From the NCBI RefSeq assembly GCF_004634245.1, contig NZ_SJTF01000010.1:124001-188000 (forward strand): DNA of 64,000 bases. Reading direction: 5' to 3'. This stretch comes from Flavobacterium foetidum. Lineage in GTDB: Bacteria > Bacteroidota > Bacteroidia > Flavobacteriales > Flavobacteriaceae. This document shows, one piece after another, positions 52,067-60,519 of the stretch. The number at the start of each line of letters is the position of its first letter. Position 1 is the first letter of the stretch. The position numbers and the translations under genes are program-made. The notes below the pieces were generated by a model. That model searched no databases, was not told the origin of the DNA, and saw nothing but the letters and a program-made list of their open reading frames with translations.

Positions 52067-53842
52067 TTATTTTTTCTCAGTTTTTTCCATTTTAGCTTTA
52101 AGAGCAGCTAACACATCGTTGTTGTCACCTAAAGTCGCAGCTGGTGCGTTAGTAGATGTAGCAGAAGTGTTTTCAGCAGCAGCTTTCACGTTTTTCTCTT
52201 CTTCTTCTCTGAAGATAGCAGTGTGAGAAGCAACAACTCTTTTGAATTCTTTGTTGAACTCGATTACTTTGAAATCAGCTGTATCACCTTTTTTCAATTT
52301 CTTTCCGTCTTCTTTTTCAAGGTGACGAGTAGGAATGAAAGCAACGATATCATCTCCGAATTCTACAGTAGCTCCTTTGTCAACGATTTCAGAAATCTCA
52401 CCGTTGTGGATAGTTCCTACAGCGAATGAATCTTCGTATTGATCCCAAGGATTAGCAGTAGTTTGTTTGTGACCTAAAGATAATTTACGTCCTTCAACAT
52501 CTAATTCTAATACAACAACATCAAGTTTTTCTCCAACGTTTACAAACTCAGATGGGTGTTTGATTTTCTTAGTCCAAGAAAGGTCAGAAATGTAGATTAA
52601 TCCATCAATTCCTTCTTCTAATTCTATGAAAATACCAAAGTTTGTGAAGTTTCTAACGATACCTGTATGTTTAGAACCTACTGGGTATTTAGAAGTAATG
52701 TCAGTCCATGGATCTTGAGTCAATTGTTTGATACCTAATGACATCTTACGATCTTCTCTGTCAAGAGTTAAGATAACTGCTTCAACAACATCTCCAACTT
52801 TCACGAAGTCCTGAGCAGAACGTAAGTGAGTTGACCATGACATTTCAGAAACGTGGATTAAACCTTCAACTCCTTCAGCAACTTCGATAAATGCACCGTA
52901 ATCAGCGATTACAACTACTTTACCTTTTACTTTATCACCAACAGTTAAGTTAGCATCTAAAGCATCCCATGGGTGAGCGTTTAATTGTTTCAATCCTAAT
53001 TGAATTCTTGTTTTCTCATCATCGAAATCAAGGATTACAACGTTTAATTTTTGGTCTAATTCAAGAACTTCACTTGGGTGGTTGATTCTGCTCCAAGAAA
53101 GGTCAGTAATGTGAATTAATCCGTCAACACCACCTAAGTCAATGAACACACCATAAGAAGTAATGTTTTTAACAACACCTTCTAATACTTGTCCTTTTTG
53201 TAATTGACCGATGATCTCTTTTTTCTGTACTTCAATATCAGCCTCGATAAGAGCTTTATGAGATACAACAACGTTTTTGAATTCGTGGTTGATTTTTACC
53301 ACTTTGAATTCCATCATTTTGTTTACATATACATCGTAGTCTCTAATTGGCTTAACGTCAATTTGAGATCCTGGCAAGAACGCCTCGATACCGAATACGT
53401 CAACGATCATACCTCCTTTAGTTCTGCATTTAACAAAACCGTTAACGATTTCTCCAGTTTCATTTGCTGCAATAACTCTATCCCAAGATTTGATAGTACG
53501 TGCTTTTCTGTGAGATAATACTAATTGACCTGTTTTGTCCTCACGGATGTCGATTAATACTTCTACTTTGTCACCTACTTTTAAATTTGGGTTGTAACGA
53601 AATTCGTTTAAAGAAATAACACCTTCAGATTTAGCATTGATATCAACGATAACGTCTCTATCTGTAATTCTAACAACAACTCCTTCAACTACTTCTTCTT
53701 GATCTGTAGCGATGAAAGTTTTTGATACTAGTTCCTCAAACTCTTGCAAGTTTTTCTCATCTACTGCATCGATTCCTTCTTGGAAATTGTGCCAGTTAAA
53801 ATTTGCTAAAAACTCTTCTTGTGATTTTGTTTGTTCAGACAT
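52067..53842 (-). CDS. rpsA: 30S ribosomal protein S1
   Basis: Six-domain S1 protein, 591 residues. Successive S1 OB-fold repeats start with patterns such as VVEGVVVRITDRDVIVDI, VLEGVVKNITSYGVFIDLGG, VKGKVVVIADYGAFIEVAEG and HTGIVRNFTNFGIFIELEEG. The tail is Ala/Thr-rich and ends in a Lys-rich helix (VLAALKAKMEKTEKK). S1 helps mRNA bind the 30S subunit; in Bacteroidota, where Shine-Dalgarno sites are rare, this matters particularly. It has a consensus promoter about 120 bases upstream and its own terminator. Confidence 0.97.
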   Translation of the reverse strand: MSEQTKSQEEFLANFNWHNFQEGIDAVDEKNLQEFEELVSKTFIATDQEEVVEGVVVRITDRDVIVDINAKSEGVISLNEFRYNPNLKVGDKVEVLIDIREDKTGQLVLSHRKARTIKSWDRVIAANETGEIVNGFVKCRTKGGMIVDVFGIEAFLPGSQIDVKPIRDYDVYVNKMMEFKVVKINHEFKNVVVSHKALIEADIEVQKKEIIGQLQKGQVLEGVVKNITSYGVFIDLGGVDGLIHITDLSWSRINHPSEVLELDQKLNVVILDFDDEKTRIQLGLKQLNAHPWDALDANLTVGDKVKGKVVVIADYGAFIEVAEGVEGLIHVSEMSWSTHLRSAQDFVKVGDVVEAVILTLDREDRKMSLGIKQLTQDPWTDITSKYPVGSKHTGIVRNFTNFGIFIELEEGIDGLIYISDLSWTKKIKHPSEFVNVGEKLDVVVLELDVEGRKLSLGHKQTTANPWDQYEDSFAVGTIHNGEISEIVDKGATVEFGDDIVAFIPTRHLEKEDGKKLKKGDTADFKVIEFNKEFKRVVASHTAIFREEEEKNVKAAAENTSATSTNAPAATLGDNNDVLAALKAKMEKTEKK

Positions 53843-53961
53843 GCTGATAAAAAAATTTGTATTCTGCTTTTCTCGAGTTTCTCTATGCGATAGAAAATAC
53901 AGAAGTTGTTTTACATAAATAGTTGATTCCTAATGGAAACTCTTCTCTGCCAAAAGGTCTG

Positions 53962-53991
53962 CAAAATTACTACAAATATTTGAAATTACAA
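53962..53991 (-). promoter_or_regulatory. Promoter of rpsA
   Basis: On the minus strand TTG (53989-53991), a 19-base spacer, then TAATTTTG (53962-53969). The implied leader is about 110 bases, long enough for leader control of rpsA; no known leader motif was recognised. Confidence 0.7.
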
Positions 53992-54007
53992 ATAGTTACG
54001 TCGCTTA

Positions 54008-54886
54008 TTATTTCTCCAACAATAATTTTGACAAATCATTATTAATTAAAATGTATTCTACAATTTGATCACTATCAAATGAAATGTTCCCTTTATCATC
54101 TACTTTAGATGTTTTGTTCTCCACAGACAAATAGTTTTTCCCAGATTTAGATTTATAAAGCGTAAACACACTGTGGCTGTCTACCTTCTTGTCGACATCA
54201 ATGTTTAATGCATCAAAATCAGTGTTGTTGTTAGCTAAAATGGCGGCAACTATTTGATTTTTATTTTCTATATAACTAAAAGCAGGCAACACAACCTCTT
54301 CATACCAAGAATTAGTAGATTCCGAAAAAGGTTTTTTCGATTCTAAGTAAGGAAGAAAACCCGAAATTCCAATTACAACAATAGCTTCTATCGCCCAAAT
54401 AACCCAAAGCAAAGTCCCGCTTACAGTTGCTCCACGAATACCCCATGTACCGTATTGATTTACTTGACCAATGTATTCAAAAACAACATCTGGCCTGAAA
54501 ATCAATGAAAAAACCTGTAGAAACTCTATATTACTGACCGTAATTCCAAGTTTTTCATCACCATAACTTTCTCCGGCATTAATCACCAAATCAATCCAAA
54601 CAGCCCAGTGAAAATACAATGCTACAAATGCTCCTGCCAGTCCAATAACAAATCCTAAAAGCGGATTTCTCACCTTGCCTTTTTTGATTACCAACCAAGA
54701 CAACACAAAACCGACCAAAAAACCAAAACCAATAGTGATAAAGAAATTTACATATATAATAGGAATATACCAGATACAGTAAGCATAAATTAATCCGATT
54801 ATCGGAAATGCTGTAACACTGGCCAGCAAAAAGCATAAAATAAACATTGGCGAGAACTTGCCAGATGGTTTGTAAAATTTGTCCAT
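54008..54886 (-). CDS. Multi-pass membrane protein of unknown function
   Basis: A 292-residue protein. Hydrophobic helices at about 13-33, 40-66, 76-98 and 165-180 (GTLLWVIWAIEAIVVIGISGFLPYL) anchor it. The last about 110 residues are hydrophilic (KNQIVAAILANNNTDFD, SVFTLYKSKSGKNYLSVENK) and probably cytoplasmic. No family recognised. It has its own consensus promoter (54929-54956) and lies upstream of rpsA on the same strand. Confidence 0.75.
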   Translation of the reverse strand: MDKFYKPSGKFSPMFILCFLLASVTAFPIIGLIYAYCIWYIPIIYVNFFITIGFGFLVGFVLSWLVIKKGKVRNPLLGFVIGLAGAFVALYFHWAVWIDLVINAGESYGDEKLGITVSNIEFLQVFSLIFRPDVVFEYIGQVNQYGTWGIRGATVSGTLLWVIWAIEAIVVIGISGFLPYLESKKPFSESTNSWYEEVVLPAFSYIENKNQIVAAILANNNTDFDALNIDVDKKVDSHSVFTLYKSKSGKNYLSVENKTSKVDDKGNISFDSDQIVEYILINNDLSKLLLEK

Positions 54887-54928
54887 AAATTATTAATTAT
54901 TTGAGTTGATTACAGGCTTTAAATGATT

Positions 54929-54956
54929 CAAAAGTATAATGTCGTTTTTAAAACAA
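54929..54956 (-). promoter_or_regulatory. Promoter of the membrane-protein gene
   Basis: On the minus strand TTG (54954-54956), a 17-base spacer, then TACTTTTG (54929-54936), 42 bases before the ATG. Confidence 0.65.
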
Positions 54957-55082
54957 TCAAAAACTTATTAAAAACTTTCTTACCAAAACAGCTACAAGAA
55001 TAAGACTAAAATATGAACTTACAAAATCGAAATTATTATTAATTTGACAAGAAGCAGCTGTAAGAGGTTCTCAAGATCGAAT

Positions 55083-55152
55083 GTCCCGCTTTCACCCATA
55101 TCTTTTATGCCGAACCCCGGCACAAAAGGATATTTGGCTCTATCGGGGCTAG
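55083..55152 (-). repeat. Dispersed intergenic hairpin repeat, copy 2
   Basis: Reverse-orientation relative of 36294-36360. On the minus strand it starts CTAGCCCCGATAGAG and contains the stem CTTTTGTGCCG / CGGCATAAAAG with loop GGGTT. Confidence 0.75.
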
Positions 55153-55190
55153 ATTAGAAAGTTTTGTTTTTATAAGTTCCTTAAATTAAA

Positions 55191-55224
55191 TAAACCCGAC
55201 AGGTTCTAAAACCTGTCAGGTTTA
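55191..55224. terminator. Terminator-like hairpin
   Basis: 15-bp arms TAAACCCGACAGGTT and AACCTGTCAGGTTTA with one mismatch around a four-base loop. Similar in sequence to the hairpin at 15609-15645. Confidence 0.55.
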
Positions 55225-55262
55225 CCTTGTGTGACTATCGTGCCAAATTTCAGACATAACAA

Positions 55263-55306
55263 AAACACCACAAAAGTTTCTAAATTTAGAAACATTTGTG
55301 GTGTTT
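55263..55306. repeat. 44-bp near-perfect palindrome, likely terminator of the nucleoside permease gene
   Basis: Two 22-base arms with one mismatch and no loop (AAACACCACAAAAGTTTCTAA and its complement by position), 60 bases after the stop of the minus-strand permease gene. The A-run at its left end gives a weak minus-strand T-run. Confidence 0.65.
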
Positions 55307-55366
55307 AATATTTTATTATTATTTTACTTATTCAACAAATAACTTCGAAAAAGTTCAAGTCTCATT

Positions 55367-56743
55367 CTAATGGCTAAATTTTTCAATCTCCTTAGGATTA
55401 TGTTTATGCTTAAATAAAACAGCAAACGCAATTGCAATAACCAAAGCATAAGCCGCAAAAGACAGCCATATAGTGTGCCAGTCCTTCATTAGAACAGGAT
55501 TTGAAAAAGCGCCATCTGCAGCAATTGAATGCCCTTGACTTTTTACGAATTCTGCCATTTTTTCATTAGCTGGGTCAGTTTGTAAAAACCCTGCTAATTC
55601 TATTGTGGTGTTAAACGATTTGGTAAAGAAACGATCGATTGCCCAGCCAGAAGTTAAACTCCCCAAAACTGCACCTACTCCATTGGTCATCATCATAAAT
55701 AATCCTTGAGCTGACGAACGAATTTTAGAATCGGTATTGCTTTCTACGAATAACGAACCAGAAATATTAAAGAAATCAAACGCCATTCCGTATACAATAC
55801 AAGACAATATGATCATCCATAAACCGCCGACTGGGTCTCCAAAAGCAAATAATCCGAAACGCAGTACCCAAGCCAGCATACTGATGAGCATTACCTGTTT
55901 GATACCGAAACGTTTAAGAAAAAACGGAATCGCCAAAATAAATAACGTCTCAGAAACCTGAGAAATCGACATGATAATCGTAGAATATTTGATTACAAAC
56001 GAATCTGCATATTTAGGAAAATGTTTGAATTCGTCTAAAAACACATCTCCATAAGCATTTGTCAATTGGAGCGCACCACCTAAAAACATTGAAAAAACAA
56101 AAAACAATGCCATTTTGTAATTTCCGAATAATTTAAACGACTCCAAACCAAGAGTTTCTATCCAGGATGCATTTTCTTTTATTAAACGTTGTGGTTCGCA
56201 TTTTGGAAGTGTAAAAGCATAAAACCCTAACACCAAAGCACCGATTCCGGCAATATAAAACTGATATTCAGTTGCTTTACTTCCAGTTAAATTGGTAATC
56301 CACATAGCAGCGATAAAACCAATTGTTCCCCAAACACGAATTGGAGGAAAATCTTTCACAACATCTTTATTGTTTAATTTTAGAGCCGTGTAAGAAATAG
56401 AGTTGCTTAACGCAATAGTTGGCATATAGCAACACATTGCCAAAAGCATTACAGCAATAAAAGTATCTGGTGTTGTTACTTGTGTGATTCCGAACAGAAC
56501 CACAGCATACAAAATATGAAGAAAACCGTATAATTTTTCAGCATTGATCCATCTGTCAGCTATTATACCTGTTAGCGTAGGCATAAAAAGAGAAGCAATT
56601 CCCATGGTTCCAAAAACAAGTCCAAACTGAGTTCCTTCCCAATTCTTTGTACCAAACCAATAATTTGCTATTGTGATAAGCCATGCTCCCCAAACAAAAA
56701 ATTGAAGAAAGCTCATTAAGATCAATCTGTTTTTAATTCCCAT
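55367..56743 (-). CDS. NupG-type nucleoside:proton symporter (MFS)
   Basis: A 458-residue major facilitator with 12 helices. The start MGIKNRLILMSFLQFFVWGAWLIT is characteristic of the NHS (NupG/XapB) family, as is FGTMGIASLFMPTLTGIIADRW. Further family-like segments: FFNISGSLFVE and AQGLFMMMTNGVGAVLGSL. It probably imports nucleosides. It follows cmk on the same strand, 68 bp downstream, which would fit pyrimidine salvage. Confidence 0.88.
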   Translation of the reverse strand: MGIKNRLILMSFLQFFVWGAWLITIANYWFGTKNWEGTQFGLVFGTMGIASLFMPTLTGIIADRWINAEKLYGFLHILYAVVLFGITQVTTPDTFIAVMLLAMCCYMPTIALSNSISYTALKLNNKDVVKDFPPIRVWGTIGFIAAMWITNLTGSKATEYQFYIAGIGALVLGFYAFTLPKCEPQRLIKENASWIETLGLESFKLFGNYKMALFFVFSMFLGGALQLTNAYGDVFLDEFKHFPKYADSFVIKYSTIIMSISQVSETLFILAIPFFLKRFGIKQVMLISMLAWVLRFGLFAFGDPVGGLWMIILSCIVYGMAFDFFNISGSLFVESNTDSKIRSSAQGLFMMMTNGVGAVLGSLTSGWAIDRFFTKSFNTTIELAGFLQTDPANEKMAEFVKSQGHSIAADGAFSNPVLMKDWHTIWLSFAAYALVIAIAFAVLFKHKHNPKEIEKFSH

Positions 56744-56811
56744 AAAATGAATTTGTCTTTAGTAAAAAATGAAGCGGTAAAACTAACATTAAAAATATTA
56801 TCTGCAAAAAA

Positions 56812-57504
56812 TTAGGCTGTTTTAACAATATCTTCCACTAATTCCAAAACAGCCTGAAACTGTTCGTCTTTGCTCAAATAAGAATTATCAATTTCAATCG
56901 CATCTTCGGCTATTACAAGTGGAGAATCTTCACGATGTGTATCCAAGTAATCTCTTTCTTCAACATTTTTTAAAACTTCTTCATAAGATACGTTATCTCC
57001 TTTTTGCTGCAATTCATCAAAACGTCTTTGTGCGCGGGTTTCTGCGCTTGCAGTCATAAAGATTTTCAACTCAGCATTCGGAAAAACCACAGTTCCGATA
57101 TCTCTTCCATCCATTACAATTGCTTTGTTCGTTCCCATTTCTTGTTGCTGTTCAACTAATTTTGAACGCACTTCAGAAACTTCTGCAACTTTGCTCACAA
57201 AACTGGAGACCTCAATCGTTCTGATTGGTTTTTCAACATTTTCTCCATTCAAATACATTTCTGCAAAACCCAAATCAGGATTAAACTTAAACTCCAACTG
57301 AATTTTGGGTAAAGCTTCTATCAGCGCTTTTTTGTAAAAAAAATCAGCTCCAATATATTGATGCTGCATTGCAAAATAAGCAACTGCACGGTACATTGCT
57401 CCAGTATCTACATATACATATTCCAATTGTTTGGCCAATTGTTTTGCCAAAGTGCTTTTCCCTGTTGATGAAAATCCGTCTATCGCAATTGTAATCTTTC
57501 TCAA
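56812..57504 (-). CDS. cmk: Cytidylate kinase
   Basis: A 230-residue (d)CMP kinase. Walker A is GFSSTGKSTLAKQL at about residues 10-23, followed by YVDTGAMYRAVAYFA, MDGRDIGTVVFPNAELKIF and ETRAQRR(F)DEL; the LID/C-terminal RDYLDTHREDSPLV motif is intact. The CAAAGATA sequence at 57572-57579 gives a TATCTTTG -7-like box 68 bases upstream, with no TTG at good spacing. An IS element lies about 200 bp upstream. Confidence 0.95.
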   Translation of the reverse strand: MRKITIAIDGFSSTGKSTLAKQLAKQLEYVYVDTGAMYRAVAYFAMQHQYIGADFFYKKALIEALPKIQLEFKFNPDLGFAEMYLNGENVEKPIRTIEVSSFVSKVAEVSEVRSKLVEQQQEMGTNKAIVMDGRDIGTVVFPNAELKIFMTASAETRAQRRFDELQQKGDNVSYEEVLKNVEERDYLDTHREDSPLVIAEDAIEIDNSYLSKDEQFQAVLELVEDIVKTA

Positions 57505-57696
57505 TTTATAAGTTTTAAAATTCTTAGTTCTAATTAAAGAAATAAAGCAGTACCTGCTTTTAAATCTTCCGCAAAGATAATCATAGTGTGCTCAAAGATT
57601 CATAAAAATAAAAGACAATGTGCAAAAAAACAATCCAAAAAAAATGCTACTCCCAAATGACAAATTTGTCAATGACAATAGCATCTATTTTTATAA

Positions 57697-57706
57697 TTGG
57701 ATTTTA
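57697..57706 (+). repeat. Target-site duplication, left
   Basis: TTGGATTTTA directly abuts the left terminal inverted repeat; an identical copy abuts the right end at 58685-58694. Confidence 0.85.
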
Positions 57707-58684
57707 ACCCGTAGTGCATTATTGAATTAAATTAATTTTCAAATTATTGATGTTTCTATCGAAAACGAATTTATTCAAATACTGTATGGTAGTTAAAGTG
57801 GTTATTTTAGAAAGAATCCTTGTTTTAAATCCTTGAAATGATTTAGCATAATTTCGTCTAATCATAAACTGGTCGCATAGTTGAGAGAACAAAGTTTCTA
57901 TTCGTTTTCTGAATTTTTTAAATGAATAGAACTGGGGGTTTATAATCTTTTTGATTTATCCTTTTTGGGGTTTCTAATTGAATGTTTACTTCATTAAACA
58001 AATCAAGTTGGATGGTTTGAGAAAGATAACCTCTGTCACCAAGCAGCACACAATTTGACAGTTGCGTCTTTATATCTTTCAGATAATGAATATCATGAAC
58101 CGAAGCAGGTGTTAAATCAAAACTTTGAAAAACACCTTCAATTGAACATACTGCATGTAATTTGTAACCGTAATAATGTAGATTTTGAGAAGCACAAAAT
58201 CCTTTATTTGGTCGTGCGTAATCTTCTTCTTTACATATTTTACTTCTTGAACAACGGGCTATTTTACAAACTTCTAAAGGCATGCTATCGACCACAAAAT
58301 AATTTTCAAACTCATTAAATTTTTCAACCATCTTCATCCTGATCTCTTCAATAAAAGGAAATAATTGTCGTTTTCTCCTATTGTAAACACTGCGTTCGAT
58401 TTTTGAACCAATTTCAAGGTCTTGTATTTCTCTAAAAAGCTGATGTTCAGAATCTATAGATTTAAATTCAGCCAATATAATTAGGCTAATCAGTTCAATG
58501 TCAGACATTTTTGGCTTTACAGGTTTGAAATAGAAATTTTCAGTTTTCATTAATTTTCGTAATTCCGTAAGAATTAATTCGTAATTTGCCTTTAAGTTGC
58601 TCATAGTTGTAATTGACTGGTAATCATTACAAATTAACACTTTTTAGTGTTTTGAGCAACTTCTTTTTATAATGCACTACGGGT
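57707..58684 (-). mobile_element. IS982-family insertion sequence, 978 bp
   Basis: Bounded by perfect 16-bp inverted repeats ACCCGTAGTGCATTAT (57707-57722 and complement 58669-58684) and flanked by a 10-bp direct repeat. It carries one transposase frame on the minus strand, broken by a frameshift. The clean duplication means insertion was recent. It sits in the gap between the L,D-transpeptidase-like gene and cmk, immediately after the former's stop codon, and disrupts no gene. Confidence 0.9.
57719..58604 (-). pseudogene. IS982-family DDE transposase, frameshifted
   Basis: The main frame runs from ATG 58604 (an upstream GTG at 58640 is less likely) to a stop at 57918. It includes catalytic Asp 1 (YFVVDSMPLEV) and Asp 2 (LLGDRGYLS). 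The family continues in another frame from about 57934 to TAA 57719-57721 (QFYSFKKFRKRIETLFSQL), where the catalytic Glu lies. The break is at a run of five C on the coding strand (57934-57938); one C fewer would restore a protein of about 295 residues, the usual size. It is a true frameshift, a programmed shift or a homopolymer sequencing error; the first and last are likelier. Confidence 0.85.
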
Positions 58685-58694
58685 TTGGATTTTA
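58685..58694 (+). repeat. Target-site duplication, right
   Basis: TTGGATTTTA, identical to 57697-57706; its last base touches the stop codon of the L,D-transpeptidase-like gene. Confidence 0.85.
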
Positions 58695-59294
58695 CTAATA
58701 GTAGATATCCATAATAATGTTCGACTTAGAACTATCAATTATCTTTTCTATCCTCTTGAAAAACTGCTCATTTACCATTGGACAACCGTGACTATTGCTT
58801 ATGTAGTAATCTTGTTCAGCATACGGAACAGCCGAATAGTGATGAAGCACGATTGCACGTTTCACGGCATTGTTATTTGTTTCCTCCAGACCCGCTAGTC
58901 TATAGGCTTTTCCAAAAATGCCTTTATAGTTCTTCCCGATTGCATATCTTCCAAGAGCTGTGCAATTAGAGTTTGGAGTATTACTAAATTTCAGAACACC
59001 TTTAATTCCTGTCTCAGAACCAGAACCATGCGCCACTAGACCTTGGTCTATAACTTCATTCTTTTCTAAATCATATACAAAAAAGCGGTTTTTTCCCGAT
59101 GGAACCTTCATATCTATCAGAAACGCAATTTTCGAATTGTATTTAGATCCAGAACTAACCATATTTTTAATATCGATTATTCTAGTGTTTATTCTTTCAA
59201 TCTCGACGGTTGAAAGTGTCTCATCTTTAAAATAGAGGTTTGAACCCGTAAAAAAACCCACAGTCATAAACAGAAATAAACTGATTATTTTCAT
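58695..59294 (-). CDS. L,D-transpeptidase-like murein protein (YkuD_2 type)
   Basis: A 199-residue secreted protein. Signal peptide, residues 1-18 (SLFLFMTVGFFTGS). The catalytic domain of the murein L,D-transpeptidase family (PF13645-like) follows: FLIDMKVPSGKNRFFVYDLE, AHGSGSETG, YAIGKNYKGIFGKAYRLAGLE (read as parts), and IVLHHYSAVP. The active-site motif is ISNSHGCPMVNE (Cys about residue 170). The usual Arg of SHGCxR is Met here, as in this subfamily. It probably links or trims peptidoglycan peptides. It starts 5 bases after the porQ stop, suggesting co-transcription. An IS element begins right behind its stop. Confidence 0.88.
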   Translation of the reverse strand: MKIISLFLFMTVGFFTGSNLYFKDETLSTVEIERINTRIIDIKNMVSSGSKYNSKIAFLIDMKVPSGKNRFFVYDLEKNEVIDQGLVAHGSGSETGIKGVLKFSNTPNSNCTALGRYAIGKNYKGIFGKAYRLAGLEETNNNAVKRAIVLHHYSAVPYAEQDYYISNSHGCPMVNEQFFKRIEKIIDSSKSNIIMDIYY

Positions 59295-59299
59295 AAAAG

Positions 59300-60319
59300 C
59301 TACTGAAAATTTAAAATTAGACCAAAAAGACTTGTATTCGCTGCCAATGTATATCTAGAATAAGAATAGTTGAATTTTAACTTATTCATTTTTAAACCAA
59401 ATCCTAATGAGACTCCCGAAAAATTGCGTTGTTCTTCAACTCTTAACTCTTCTGCTCTTCTAAAATTATATCCCAAACGAAAATTAAATGCTTTTTTAGG
59501 AAAAAGTTCGACACCAAAAACCACATGTCTTAGAGCATTATTTACAAATGAAACTTTTTCGTTGCTTTTTGACCCGTCAATATTGGTTTCTCCACGTACA
59601 GGATTCGAGAAAGAGATGTTCCATTGTTGCAAGTTTTCCAACGAAAGATGCCAGCGAATCGGTACATGTTCCAGTTCTTGCGAAACACCAGCAACAATTT
59701 CAAAAGGTAAATTTTCTTTAATTCCTGAGTAAGTTGTAAACTGTGTGCCAATATTTCGAACTACCAGCGCCATATTTAAATCATTCTTTTCATTCAAATA
59801 CAAAAAACCTAAATCTACAGCACCACCAATAGAATTATAACTTTCTAAATTTGAAGTTATTAACTTGACATTTGACCCAATATAAAAATCAGTGTAAGGA
59901 ATATTATAAGCATACCCAAGTGTCAGCGCACCTTCGCTTCCTGTAAAGTTCGAAGTTGCCTGTCCGTTTTCGTCATAGCCTTCAAACGAACCGTAATTTA
60001 TATAACTGACTCCTGCATAGAATGTTTGCACATGACGGTCATAAGTATATGCATACGAAGCGGTTCCGTATGAAGCCTCTCCATAATAACTACCGTAATT
60101 CATTGCCAGATGATTATCCATATCTGCGTTTATAAGTGCAGGATTAGACATGGCCTGATTAACATCTTCATCATATATCGTAATAATATCTCCTCCCAAC
60201 GCTGCCTGTCTTGGCGAAGTACTCAAATTCAAAAATTGATAAATTGAACGCCCTCCAATCTGCCCGAACGAAATCGAACAAATCATTAGCATAAAAAACA
60301 AAACATAGTGTTTTAACAT
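59300..60319 (-). CDS. porQ: Type IX secretion system protein PorQ
   Basis: A 339-residue outer-membrane beta-barrel-like protein. Signal peptide, residues 1-20 (ends SISFGQ). Family features: the N-terminal IGGRSIYQFLNLSTSPRQAALGG (read as parts), NPALINADMDNHLAMNYG, and barrel strands ending LRLGYNFRR-like FRLGYNFRRAEEL and SLFGLILNF. PorQ belongs with the type IX secretion/attachment machinery of Bacteroidota, which exports cell-surface enzymes and gliding adhesins. A TATATTTG box lies 39 bases upstream (60358-60365). lon precedes it and cmk follows beyond the IS and L,D-transpeptidase-like gene. Confidence 0.88.
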   Translation of the reverse strand: MLKHYVLFFMLMICSISFGQIGGRSIYQFLNLSTSPRQAALGGDIITIYDEDVNQAMSNPALINADMDNHLAMNYGSYYGEASYGTASYAYTYDRHVQTFYAGVSYINYGSFEGYDENGQATSNFTGSEGALTLGYAYNIPYTDFYIGSNVKLITSNLESYNSIGGAVDLGFLYLNEKNDLNMALVVRNIGTQFTTYSGIKENLPFEIVAGVSQELEHVPIRWHLSLENLQQWNISFSNPVRGETNIDGSKSNEKVSFVNNALRHVVFGVELFPKKAFNFRLGYNFRRAEELRVEEQRNFSGVSLGFGLKMNKLKFNYSYSRYTLAANTSLFGLILNFQ

Positions 60320-60357
60320 TCTTTTTTTGGCGTTCCTATATGGGAATAACGCAAATG

Positions 60358-60365
60358 CAAATATA
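60358..60365 (-). promoter_or_regulatory. Candidate -7 box for porQ
   Basis: TATATTTG on the minus strand fits TAnnTTTG; no TTG at good spacing was seen. Confidence 0.4.
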
Positions 60366-60451
60366 AAATTATATAACTTATAAAATAATTTTTATAACTA
60401 GCTGTTTTTCAATAATCATACCAAAAAAATCAAGAAAATCACGAAACAAAA

Positions 60452-60490
60452 AAAATCCAAATCCCAGTCTAAAGTTGGAATTTGGATTTT
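60452..60490 (-). terminator. Intrinsic terminator of lon
   Basis: 15-bp arms AAAATCCAAATCCCA and TGGAATTTGGATTTT with one mismatch, with a run of A on the left giving a minus-strand T-run. Confidence 0.75.
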
Positions 60491-60519
60491 GAGATTTTGG
60501 AATTATAAAATTCAATTTT

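Larger units (their letters stand above)
54887..55366. other. Intergenic region with promoter, dispersed repeat and two hairpins
   Basis: 480 bases holding the promoter of the membrane-protein gene, the second copy of the dispersed hairpin repeat (55083-55152), a terminator-like hairpin (55191-55224) and a 44-bp palindrome (55263-55306). I see no coding sequence. Confidence 0.6.

Noticed and set aside
53204..53518. 104-codon frame antisense to rpsA
   Set aside because: It overlaps conserved S1 domains and has no family features.
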